A stretch of 64,000 nt of DNA, taken from the NCBI RefSeq assembly GCF_910577135.1, contig NZ_CAJTLL010000005.1, forward strand, positions 62,001 through 126,000, written 5' to 3'. Below are positions 16,326 through 22,913 of this stretch, in pieces. Origin of the DNA: an uncultured Helicobacter sp. Lineage in GTDB: Bacteria > Campylobacterota > Campylobacteria > Campylobacterales > Helicobacteraceae. The notes under the pieces were generated by a model, which was not told the DNA's origin, made no database searches, and saw only the letters and a program-made list of their open reading frames with translations. Within the stretch, counting starts at the first letter, position 1. Each line of letters starts with the position of its first letter. The position numbers and the translations under genes are program-made.

Positions 16326-17534
16326 TTAGCCTTGTGCTTGTGCAGTACGGTTTGCCTCTGCTAGTGCCACTTGTTGTAAAAGCTGTGGTAAATCCTCGTA
16401 GTTTTGATATACCTCTACTAGGATTTCCTCCGTCGCACCATTAAGCACGCTTGCAAATTTATTGTTAAAGTCGATAGTCAAGCGCATTTGATTGAAACTC
16501 ATAAATACTAAAGAGTTGTTCATATCGCCAAAGTAGTTACTCGCTATATGATACACTCCATAGAATACGCCTTTACCATCTGGGCTGTCGCTTAGCTCTT
16601 TGCCAAATAGCATTTGCGAGAGGCTAAACTTTTGTAGCATTTCATTTTTAAGAATTTCTGGCGTGGTATCCACTAGGATATTATTTCCATCTGCAATTTT
16701 AATCCTGTCTATCATACCATCTAGTCGCTCGTTGGTTTGAGAGTTTCTAAATACTATGATAAAGTCCTTTATCCATAGGTTGGGGGTAAGTTCAATATAT
16801 TGCCCCTTACCGCCACCGCTAAAGCCCTTTGAGATAACCTTTTGCACATAGAGATTACCCATTTGAGACAAGAATTGTTCTTGTCTGTTTGCTTGAATCT
16901 CGCTTGTTATCCAATACTTGCTACTGCAATTGACATAGGTATTAGCAAGGGATAGAGTAGCCGCGCCCTCATTATCATCACTTGCCCCCTCTGCTCTTGC
17001 TAGCATAGATTTGAAACATACTTCTTGCGGCTCGTTCTTATAGGTAAGTTGGAAGCTATTAAAGAGCCAAGTGCAGATGTTTGTTTGTGTAGCCCCTATC
17101 TGGTCAAACATTGCAAAAGGTATAGTGATTACGAGCTTAAACTCTGCTACCCCTTGAGTTTGCCCCGCTTTTATGCTTACACTCTCTGGGATTTCCATAT
17201 ATTCAAACTTACCGCGATTTTGCAAGGTGTTAATAAATCTAAAAATAGCAAGTGAAGTAACGTTTTTTACCTCGGTGTTACCATTTAGCTTTATTTGCAC
17301 GTTGCTAAAGAGATTGTAAATGTGGTCGTCTGCATAATTGATTGTGTATGCTGTGTCGCTTGCTGGGGCAGTAGTTACCTTAGCTACGATTTGCCCTGTG
17401 ATGGTTAAAATCATTGCCAATGCGCGCTTATTGCGATACCGCCCTAAGTCTATAACCACATTTCCATTTGGTTGCCACTGCGCCCCTGTGCCGTCTGGTT
17501 CGATATTCTTACGTCCGTTAAATACGCCTGCCAT
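16326..17534 (-). CDS. Major capsid protein candidate, double jelly-roll type, 402 aa
   Basis: The start MAGVFNGR at 17534 has AAGGAGG 6 bases upstream, so 16 residues of the longer frame are dropped. The protein is almost all predicted beta-strand in two similar halves. The first half has NLFSNVQIKLNGNTEVKNVT near residue 75, matching the LFxxIxxIxLxxNG feature of PM2/PRD1-like capsid proteins. The second ends with a long aliphatic strand region (SLVFMSFNQMRLTIDFNNK) typical of the second barrel. It has no Cys-rich, coiled-coil or HK97 features and follows the ATPase gene after two membrane peptides. Structure prediction would be decisive. Confidence 0.72.
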   Translation of the reverse strand: MAGVFNGRKNIEPDGTGAQWQPNGNVVIDLGRYRNKRALAMILTITGQIVAKVTTAPASDTAYTINYADDHIYNLFSNVQIKLNGNTEVKNVTSLAIFRFINTLQNRGKFEYMEIPESVSIKAGQTQGVAEFKLVITIPFAMFDQIGATQTNICTWLFNSFQLTYKNEPQEVCFKSMLARAEGASDDNEGAATLSLANTYVNCSSKYWITSEIQANRQEQFLSQMGNLYVQKVISKGFSGGGKGQYIELTPNLWIKDFIIVFRNSQTNERLDGMIDRIKIADGNNILVDTTPEILKNEMLQKFSLSQMLFGKELSDSPDGKGVFYGVYHIASNYFGDMNNSLVFMSFNQMRLTIDFNNKFASVLNGATEEILVEVYQNYEDLPQLLQQVALAEANRTAQAQG

Positions 17535-17544
17535 AGAATCCTCC

Positions 17545-17634
17545 TTATAGATTTGGTTTTTTGAGTTTTGAGAGTTTAGCAAATACGATACTTGCTACCA
17601 ATGCCGTAACGACTGTTTCTAAAATCGCTTTCAT
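17545..17634 (-). CDS. Prophage membrane peptide, 29 aa
   Basis: An AAAGGGGGAG site lies 4 bases before the ATG. The peptide is a single hydrophobic helix (MKAILETVVTALVASIVFAK) with a basic tail (LSKLKKPNL). It stops 10 bases before the capsid start. Such short single-helix proteins are common in membrane-containing phages and are usually missed by gene callers. Confidence 0.6.
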   Translation of the reverse strand: MKAILETVVTALVASIVFAKLSKLKKPNL

Positions 17635-17647
17635 ATACTCCCCCTTT

Positions 17648-17761
17648 TAGCTAATTTGTGGAATCTTAGTCTTGATAAGATTAAACAATACGATACCGAC
17701 TACTACGCCGATAATTGCCTTTAACGTTTAGCCCCGCTTTGATTGTGAATTTTAAGCTCAT
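17648..17761 (-). pseudogene. Prophage membrane peptide, apparently frameshifted
   Basis: The ATG at 17761 overlaps the ATPase stop (ATGA), a normal coupled start, and reads MSLKFTIKAGLNVK. The frame then leaves a clear membrane helix (AIIGVVVGIVLFNLIK) that is open in another frame down to the stop at 17648. Removing one G at about 17717 joins the two into a 36-37 residue peptide. I infer a single-base insertion or a sequencing error. Confidence 0.5.
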
Positions 17762-18381
17762 TGTAGCCCCTTTTCTAGTTGATGTATTAAGGTTTGAGAT
17801 AACCTTATGCGAGTAGCCTTGTTATCCCCTAAAGCTACCCGCATAAAATCACCTCGCGGCAAGTATTGTGAATCCTCGGCGATGTCTTTATCTAACGTCT
17901 TGCGTATATACTCATAATCCGTATAACTTTTCCCTATGCGCCCTATGTAGAATACGTCCGTTTGAGACACTATCGCCTTTGGTGTATCTTGCAAACGCCT
18001 TGCCATCACGATTAAGTCTATCTCTCTATGCCGACCGTAGTTGATAAGCTTATAGAGTTCTAACTCTTTGTCTAGCATATTCTTATAGTAGAAGTCTATT
18101 TCATCTATCACTATGCAAATATTTTCCATCGTGGCTATGCTACCTAAAAGCTCCTCTAAGGCGTTAAAATCATTCAAGTAATAGATATAGCTTACCCCGC
18201 TATAAAAATCCTCTTGTAACTCGCTTTGATTGACTTTATCTCTAAAGTGTGTAGGGATAGAGTGCATAATGGGGCTTATAAAGATAACGGGCTTACTTTG
18301 TGCTAAACCTAACGCCGTGGCTAGCATAGTTTTACCGCTACCCTTATTTGCAAAGATGGTAGTAATTGTGTTTTGTTTCAA
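17758..18381 (-). CDS. Genome-packaging-type ATPase (FtsK/HerA superfamily), 207 aa
   Basis: Walker A is ANKGSGKT at residues 11-18 and Walker B is ICIVIDE at 88-94. A downstream DLIVMARRLQDTPKAIVSQTDVFYIGRI segment matches the sensor/arginine region of small viral packaging ATPases and of the related Zot proteins. It starts at TTG, overlapping the previous stop, with AAAGGGGG 10 bases upstream. It has no membrane helix, unlike most Zot proteins. Its place before the capsid gene is the order seen in PM2/PRD1-like phages, so a packaging role is the best inference. Confidence 0.75.
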   Translation of the reverse strand: MKQNTITTIFANKGSGKTMLATALGLAQSKPVIFISPIMHSIPTHFRDKVNQSELQEDFYSGVSYIYYLNDFNALEELLGSIATMENICIVIDEIDFYYKNMLDKELELYKLINYGRHREIDLIVMARRLQDTPKAIVSQTDVFYIGRIGKSYTDYEYIRKTLDKDIAEDSQYLPRGDFMRVALGDNKATRIRLSQTLIHQLEKGLQ

Positions 18382-18467
18382 AACAAGCCCCCTTTACATA
18401 TCTCTATGACAAGCAAGCTTAAGCAAAAGGCTATGCTAAAAAGTGAAACTACTTTCCAATTAATCAT
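18378..18467 (-). CDS. Prophage membrane peptide, 29 aa
   Basis: The ATG overlaps the stop of the upstream gene (ATGA) and its own stop overlaps the TTG start of the ATPase. It is one hydrophobic helix (WKVVSLFSIAFCLSLLVIEI) with a short KGGLF end. Coupling on both sides supports translation. Confidence 0.58.
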   Translation of the reverse strand: MINWKVVSLFSIAFCLSLLVIEICKGGLF

Positions 18468-19000
18468 TTAGAATCCCCCTTGTTTTGATTATCTTTACGC
18501 GGCTCTTTGTTACGCTTTAGTTTTTCAAAGCCAATTGCAGAATCTATTATCATTGCAATACTTGAGAGTATAAGCAGGATTAGCCCTACCTTGCCCCCCG
18601 CCCCTACGCTTATATACTCGGCTAGCGCGCTTTGGTTACTTTCTACCATTACCTTAATGCCCGGGTTAAGCGGTTCATTTACCCGCGCCTTTTTGAGAGC
18701 CTCGCACGTTGAGACAAAGCCTTTGACTATCTCTTTGCTGGATTCTATGGTTTTGCGGCTTAGCTCGTCTTTTTGCGGGTCGCGCTTTTCTCTTAAGATA
18801 AAGTCTAACTCTTGAGAACTTAGCCGTTCAAGTGTGCTAAGGCTTCTTTGAGAGTAGCCTAAGTCGTGGATTTTTTGCGCTTTTGCAAGGTTAGAATCCC
18901 CGCTTTTACCCCCGCTTGAATCTCCGCTCGGGATTCCGCCCGTGATACCGCTTTTAGATTCCGCTTGCGGATTCTGTGGCTTTTTGTGCGTTAGTTTCAT
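18464..19000 (-). CDS. Prophage membrane protein, 178 aa
   Basis: Residues 1-40 are Pro/Ser/Gly rich, residues 45-125 are polar and helical (YSQRSLSTLERLSSQELDFILREKRD), and a single membrane helix lies near 133-153 (GGKVGLILLILSSIAMIIDSA). A basic tail follows. AAGGAAAAGAAA precedes the ATG. No family is recognised. It may scaffold or link membrane and capsid. Confidence 0.65.
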   Translation of the reverse strand: MKLTHKKPQNPQAESKSGITGGIPSGDSSGGKSGDSNLAKAQKIHDLGYSQRSLSTLERLSSQELDFILREKRDPQKDELSRKTIESSKEIVKGFVSTCEALKKARVNEPLNPGIKVMVESNQSALAEYISVGAGGKVGLILLILSSIAMIIDSAIGFEKLKRNKEPRKDNQNKGDSK

Positions 19001-19106
19001 TTTTCTTTTCCTTGTTTAAGAGATAGAATCCATAAACTGCAATTCCTACCCCCACCATTCCCACTAAAGCTACTACACTTTGCAAAAGTGAGGGCGTCTT
19101 ATCCAT
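18954..19106 (-). CDS. Small prophage membrane protein, 50 aa
   Basis: Reads MDKTPSLLQSVVALVGMVGV followed by GIAVYGFYLL and a polar tail. A single membrane helix is evident. It overlaps the end of the 90-residue upstream gene and the start of the 178-residue downstream gene in other frames. The helix makes it more likely real than a chance frame, but there is no clear ribosome site. Confidence 0.45.
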   Translation of the reverse strand: MDKTPSLLQSVVALVGMVGVGIAVYGFYLLNKEKKNETNAQKATESASGI

Positions 19107-19345
19107 AAAATCAAGATTTTTATAGCTTCTTTGTGCGCTTTTTTATCGATTTTTTCCTGTTTGCGCCCCGCATAGAGCTTTTTTTGCAGCCTTGCTTCGA
19201 CTTGAGATTCTATTTTGTTTATAAAATCATTATCATATTGCACGGGCTCACGCGCGCTTTCTAACGGCTCCTGTGGCGTTAGAGTAATGTTTCCCTCGCT
19301 TGCTGGCTCTACGTTAGCATTTTGTGCATTTTGTGTGCTATCCAT
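19073..19345 (-). CDS. Hypothetical prophage protein, 90 aa
   Basis: The N-terminal half is acidic and polar, and residues 45-75 form a charged, possibly coiled-coil helix (FINKIESQVEARLQKKLYAG). The last dozen residues (ILILWIRRPHFCKV) differ in character and overlap the next gene. No family recognised. Confidence 0.55.
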   Translation of the reverse strand: MDSTQNAQNANVEPASEGNITLTPQEPLESAREPVQYDNDFINKIESQVEARLQKKLYAGRKQEKIDKKAHKEAIKILILWIRRPHFCKV

Positions 19346-19399
19346 TAGTAAAGCTCACTTTTTGGGATTTTGGGCGCGTTTTGTGCCTTTTTGATACTC

Positions 19400-19537
19400 T
19401 CACCCTTGAGAGAGAAAAAGCTGTGCTAATTCCTGCTTACTTTTGCGGTTTAGCTCACTGGCTTTGCGTTCATTACTTGTAAGCAATTCCACTAAATGCG
19501 CTTTAGTGTATGTGTCCATTATAGAATCTAGGTTCAT
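19400..19537 (-). CDS. Small prophage protein, 45 aa, first gene of the late operon
   Basis: Reads MNLDSIMDTYTKAHLVELLT and continues as a helical, charged protein ending FLSQG. The TYTKAHLVELLTSN and KSKQELAQLF parts look like a small helix-extended-helix (SAP/Rho-N-like) motif, which would suggest DNA binding; this is only a resemblance. It is the first gene after the 394-base spacer with a promoter, with GAGGGG upstream. Confidence 0.55.
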   Translation of the reverse strand: MNLDSIMDTYTKAHLVELLTSNERKASELNRKSKQELAQLFLSQG

Positions 19538-19931
19538 TTGTTACCCCTCGTTTTAAATTTCAAGGGGCATTCTAACGCAAAGCAAAAAGTGCCCTAAAAA
19601 GCGTCATATTGGATTATAAGCGCGATTATGTGATAATATGAGATTTTGCGTTTTTCGTGGTTTTAAGTTTGTTTGTGTATTTGTGGATTGTTTAAAAGTT
19701 CATTTTGATAAAAGCACTTAAGGGATTATTTGAGATAAACCCCTTAAGTTTAGCCTCTAAAACTTGCCTTTTAAGAGTTAAATAACAATCGCTAAAAAGT
19801 AAAATTTTAAACTCTATGTTACTTAATGACACAAATCTATTAAAATTTGCAAGGCAATGGGTATTATAAAGCCCCTATAAACATATGCTTGAATTTTGCT
19901 CTCCGTCCATTGTACGCCTCCTTTACGCGGT
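19538..19931. other. Prophage spacer with 9-bp inverted repeat (19716-19749)
   Basis: These 394 bases separate the early and late genes. ACTTAAGGG at 19716-19724 and CCCTTAAGT at 19741-19749 form a perfect 9-bp inverted repeat around 16 bases. It lacks a T-run on the minus strand, so it is not a clear terminator. Lying just downstream of the serine recombinase gene, it could be a recombination or operator site. No gene is seen here. Confidence 0.55.
19613..19618 (-). promoter_or_regulatory. Candidate promoter (-10 TATAAT) of the prophage late operon
   Basis: On the minus strand a perfect TATAAT precedes the first gene of the structural block by about 75 bases. No clear -35 is seen, as is usual in Helicobacter. 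It lies in the only long spacer of the element. Confidence 0.5.
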
Positions 19932-20499
19932 TTATGGTGTGCTCTTTTGCCCTTGTAGCCATTTGTAAAGCTTCGTGCGTGAGATTTTCATTAGCTTTGC
20001 CGTTTTAGTAATGCTACCACCGCTGGCAAAGAATGCCTCATCAAACGCCGCTTTATCTACATTGATAAACGGGCGCCCGCTTTTGAGTGTGCCCTTTGCC
20101 TTTTGTATCGCTATGCCCTCTAGTTGCCGCTCTTTGATATGCGCTAGATCCATTTGCGCCACGTATCCTAGAATGCTAATAAGCATATCCGTAACCACGC
20201 CCTTGCTGGTATCTAATCCTTGAGAGAGAAAGCGCACAATCACGCCCTTATCCTTGCAAATGTTGAGAATCTCGCATAGGTCCCTATGATTACGCGCTAA
20301 TCTATCTATGCTGTGACAAATGATAGTATCGCCCTCGCGCACATAGTCTAGCATTGCGTTAAGCTGGGGGGCGGTTTTCTGCCTTGCTACCGCTTAACTT
20401 TTCTATAAATACCTTGTTGCACTGCTCCTGTTTGATAAGCTCTAGCTGCCTTGCCTCGTTTTGTAGTATCGTGCTTACTCTTACATATGCTACTATCAT
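19932..20499 (-). pseudogene. Serine recombinase (resolvase/invertase), frameshifted
   Basis: Starting at ATG 20499 with GGAGG upstream, the frame reads MIVAYVRVST with the catalytic Ser (S9), then runs into a stop at a C6 run (G6 at 20366-20371 on the + strand). Removing one C continues straight into QLNAMLDYVREGDTII, then HSIDRLARN, the long E-helix (ILGYVAQMDLAHIKERQLEG) and a C-terminal helix-turn-helix (SITKTAKLMKISRTKLYKWL). Intact length would be about 188 residues, normal for Hin/Tn3-type recombinases. The downstream 140-residue frame alone lacks the catalytic Ser. It may be slippage-switched, inactivated or a sequencing error. Confidence 0.78.
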
Positions 20500-20821
20500 A
20501 GAATCCTCCTTACTCTACTACTATGAATCGGACGGGCTCCTAGCTCTGCGTTACTGACGCACTCATCTAAAAACGCCTCTAAATGCCCGTGCTCTAACTG
20601 CGCGCGCTCTATCTCACCCTCGGCGATGTCGAATGTTTGCGGTTCGCCCTCGTTATCGCGCTCCCATAGCAGCGCATAGAGTTTGTAATCGCATTTGATA
20701 GAATCTACATTGCTTATTTGCAAGTAAAAATCCGCCTTTATATCCTCGCGCGCCTTGTAGAGTAAAGGCTCGTGCGTGCCCGCTTGCCCTGTATGCCATT
20801 TACATATTGTGCTATGTTCAT
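20496..20821 (-). pseudogene. Hypothetical prophage gene, apparently frameshifted (about 108 aa)
   Basis: The ATG at 20821 overlaps the stop of the previous gene, with AGGAGG upstream, and reads MNIAQYVNGIQG. From about 20788 a second frame continues naturally (GQAGTHEPLLYKAREDIKAD) and stays open to the stop at 20496, which overlaps the recombinase ATG. Adding one G to the run at about 20788 fuses them. The second frame on its own could only start at a TTG (20723). The C-terminal part is acidic, ending PIHSSRVRRIL. No family recognised. Confidence 0.55.
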
Positions 20822-20940
20822 TTTAGCCCTCCTGTTATTTCTAAAAATGCCATTGTAAAGAGCATTCCTAAGATAAAGTTCAAATTGAATACATTATCTA
20901 TCCACCACCGCCAATTTTTCTTATTGTTATTCTTTTTCAT
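20818..20940 (-). CDS. Small prophage membrane protein, 40 aa
   Basis: GGAGG lies 5 bases before the ATG. The protein has a basic, Asn/Lys/Trp-rich start (MKKNNNKKNWRWWIDN) and one hydrophobic helix (FILGMLFTMAFLEI), ending GGLK. Its stop overlaps the next ATG. It is probably an inner-membrane peptide; function unknown. Confidence 0.55.
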   Translation of the reverse strand: MKKNNNKKNWRWWIDNVFNLNFILGMLFTMAFLEITGGLK

Positions 20941-21015
20941 AAAGCCTCCATTGTAAATTTATCTCTAAATTTTATCCTTTTGTAAATCAATATGCAAGCA
21001 CAACTTTTTTTTACT

Positions 21016-21174
21016 TCAAATGTTACACTTGCACGATGTACATTTAACTACACATTTATTTACACTCGGTTCCTTACGCTTTTTATGTAATGCCTTAAGT
21101 TCATTATTACGTTGTCTGCCTCTACCTCGTCGTGTTTTTTTGTAGATTTTTGCTTCTATAAAGTGATAATCCAT
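21016..21174 (-). CDS. Small basic Cys-cluster protein, 52 aa
   Basis: The ATG at 21174 is preceded by GGAG at 8 bases; an upstream in-frame ATG at 21186 lacks this. The protein is very basic (IYKKTRRGRGRQRNNELK) and ends in a four-cysteine cluster, CVVKCTSCKC, which could bind zinc. A nucleic-acid-binding regulator is the simplest guess. Confidence 0.52.
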   Translation of the reverse strand: MDYHFIEAKIYKKTRRGRGRQRNNELKALHKKRKEPSVNKCVVKCTSCKCNI

Positions 21175-21252
21175 AAAGCACTCCATATCCCGCGCGATAA
21201 GCCTACCTGTTTTTTTTTTGCTATGTGTTTATTAGCTATTGTTTGCCTCCTT

Positions 21253-21672
21253 TTATTTCAATTCTAAAGCGCTTTGCGTTTGTGCTAGCTTTTTGCGCTC
21301 TCTAAAGCGCGCTTGCCTTATGCGATTATCTATCCTTTTTTGCTGTGCCTTTTGCTCGGCTTTGTCTTTAGCCCTTGCCTCACGCGCCTTTTGGGCTTCT
21401 AACTCTTTTGCCCTTTGTGCCTTAGCTTGAAGCGCGGCGCGTATGTCCGCTTCACATCGCTTCCTTTGTGCATAGAGACGCGCGTTATACTTGCTAAAGT
21501 TGTTATTATCCCTATATGCCCTTAAGTTTCGCACGATTTCATAGATATACTGCCTTTTAGCGATATAGAGATGTGCGTTATTTTGCATTTCATAGGGGTA
21601 TTGCGTGTTTCGCTCGTTATACCATTCCTTTAATGTCTGTGTGTAAAGCTCTATGTTATTTGCTGCACTCAT
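21253..21672 (-). CDS. Hypothetical prophage protein with basic coiled coil, 139 aa
   Basis: Residues 1-70 are Tyr/Asn rich and helical (YTQTLKEWYNERNTQYPYEM). Residues 80-130 are a continuous Ala/Glu/Lys/Arg/Gln helix that looks like a coiled coil (KAREARAKDKAEQKAQQKRI). GGAGG precedes the ATG, and the start overlaps the upstream gene by 17 bases. Perhaps DNA binding or structural; no family recognised. Confidence 0.6.
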   Translation of the reverse strand: MSAANNIELYTQTLKEWYNERNTQYPYEMQNNAHLYIAKRQYIYEIVRNLRAYRDNNNFSKYNARLYAQRKRCEADIRAALQAKAQRAKELEAQKAREARAKDKAEQKAQQKRIDNRIRQARFRERKKLAQTQSALELK

Positions 21673-21949
21673 TGTTTGCCTCCTTAAATTCTGTTATGTG
21701 TGCTGCTGTGGCTGTGATTGCCTTGCCTTGCTGCTCTATGTCGGGTATTTCTATGATGTCTATATCGCATAAGCTTAAGCTAGCGGCTTTTACCAGTGCC
21801 TTAGCCTCTGAATCTGCTTTGATTATCATCACATAGAATCCTGCGTCTGTGATTTCTTGAAGGCTACAAGTTAAAGTCTCTAGTCTCTCACTCTGTGCTA
21901 ATACCTTTAAGTGGCTATTGCCAATTTTTACGATTAAGTAAAACTTCAT
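21656..21949 (-). CDS. Hypothetical prophage protein, 97 aa
   Basis: Its ATG overlaps the stop of the previous gene (ATGA). It begins MKFYLIVKIGNSHLKVLAQ and has an alternating strand-helix pattern of a small soluble alpha/beta protein. No motif is recognised. Position in the early block suggests a replication or regulatory accessory. Confidence 0.6.
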   Translation of the reverse strand: MKFYLIVKIGNSHLKVLAQSERLETLTCSLQEITDAGFYVMIIKADSEAKALVKAASLSLCDIDIIEIPDIEQQGKAITATAAHITEFKEANNECSK

Positions 21950-22170
21950 TTCAAGTCCTTTCGTGTGCTACTGCTAAGCGCTGCATAGGTAAAGAGTGTT
22001 TGCTGTGCCGCCTCTCTCTTAAGCTGTGCGAGTTCCTCTTTATCGATTATCGCATATTGATTACCCGTGGCATTGCCTACGATTTCGCTTATATACTTTA
22101 AGGGGATAAAGCCTTGCGTCCCTGTCGTGTAGCGCACTACAAGGTTAGTGTCTTTGTATGGATTGTGCAT
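21946..22170 (-). CDS. Hypothetical prophage protein, 74 aa
   Basis: AAAGGAG precedes the ATG. The protein starts MHNPYKDTNLVVRYTTGTQG and contains KYISEIVGNATGNQYAIIDK then a helical tail. It follows rep after 53 bases and is coupled to the next gene. A small regulator is possible but not shown by the sequence. Confidence 0.6.
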   Translation of the reverse strand: MHNPYKDTNLVVRYTTGTQGFIPLKYISEIVGNATGNQYAIIDKEELAQLKREAAQQTLFTYAALSSSTRKDLK

Positions 22171-22223
22171 AACTGCTCCTTTGTTTTAAGATTTCACATT
22201 CTAGTTTGTAAGGTCGCTTACCC

Positions 22224-22843
22224 TTAAGGGCTTGCTCCCTTAGCTAGAATGTGTTTTGCAAAATGTCTCATTGATACTTTTTGCTTTTTGTTGATAGAGA
22301 GATACTTAAAGAATTCTTTTGTAGAATATTTCAAGTATTGAGAGTCACGTTTAAGATTCTTAGATATTTTCTTATTATGGGGGCTTGATGGCTTACGTTT
22401 TCCTTGCTGTGTGGCTTTTGGTCGGTTTAGTGTTGTATGGTTTTTACTTAATTTTAAGGTTGCTTCATAACGTAATGTGCCATATTGTGTGGGGCATTTC
22501 ATATTCCTTTGTCTATCTTTTATCGCTTTATTATAGATGCAAAGCTGCCCCGCCTCGCCAAAGTCTAGGTAGTTTGTCCCCTTATACTGCTTTGTTTTGT
22601 GTGCTTTTTGTGTTTTTAGTAGCTGTGTGGTGTCTAAGCACACGTCCGCTTGTGTAAAATTGAAACTTTTTTTGTAAGTAAATATTTGAGTAGCTCTTTA
22701 TGCTGCTTTTGCTGTCTCTGCGTTAGCTTGTAGTTTTGTGCTAAAGCATAGATTTCAATGCTAAATCTATTTGCTTTTGGGATTTTTCGTAACTTTAATA
22801 CACCCCTCCCCACCCGAAAAACATTGAAAGTATAGTTTTCAAA
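22224..22843 (-). pseudogene. 3' part of prophage rep (rolling-circle-type initiator), with A7 frame change
   Basis: From the attachment core (ENYTF frame) the reading frame runs NVFRVGRGVLKLRKIPKANR and on to an A7 run (T7 at 22667-22673, + strand). There the frame must shift by -1, exactly at A AAA AAA G, to continue as SFNFTQADVCLDTTQ, then TNYLDFGEAGQLCIYNKAIKD and YGTLRYEATLKL to the stop at 22224. The YNKAIK followed by LRYEATLK resembles the YxK/RxE motif pair of gene II/X-type phage Rep proteins. The first part of the gene is at 12557-12772. The A7 run is either a programmed slippery site or a one-base deletion. Confidence 0.7.
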
Positions 22844-22846
22844 TTG
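22819..22846. other. Right attachment site (dif-like), 68 bp upstream of xerH
   Basis: Centre GTATAG at 22830-22835 with left arm AAACATTGAAA (element side, inside rep) and right arm TTTTCAAATTG (chromosome side). Combining the chromosomal arms of both ends gives AAGTTTGAAAA, GTATAG, TTTTCAAATTG, whose arms match as inverted repeats at 9 of 11 positions. That is what an intact difH site should look like. Element-side arms are less symmetric. Confidence 0.85.
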
Positions 22847-22913
22847 GATATTACAAAACTATGCTATGCTTACAGCTCTACATAAGGGCTTTAAAGCTCT
22901 CTAAGGTGCAATT

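Larger units (their letters stand above)
12573..22841 (-). mobile_element. Integrated tailless (double jelly-roll type) prophage, about 10.25 kb
   Basis: A compact element with nearly all genes on the minus strand and dozens of short overlapping frames, unlike its surroundings. It is bounded by a 15-bp direct repeat, AAAGTATAGTTTTCA, at 12573-12587 and 22827-22841, the core of a dif-like site next to xerH. In transcription order it holds the rep 3' part, six early genes, a serine recombinase, a spacer with a promoter, small membrane proteins, an FtsK/HerA-type ATPase, a jelly-roll capsid candidate, more small membrane proteins, a lysozyme-like protein, a holin-like protein and the rep 5' part. 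No terminase, portal or tail gene is seen. Size and content fit PM2-type phages; several single-base frameshifts suggest partial decay. Confidence 0.85.

Noticed and set aside
17758..18381. Zot-like protein of a filamentous phage
   Set aside because: Walker motifs would fit, but it lacks the usual membrane helix, and the neighbouring all-beta capsid candidate and lysis genes do not fit a filamentous phage. Kept only as an alternative.
22385..22657. 90-residue plus-strand hydrophobic reading frame in the rep region
   Set aside because: It is the antisense shadow of the Rep coding frame; no ribosome site and no neighbour on this strand.
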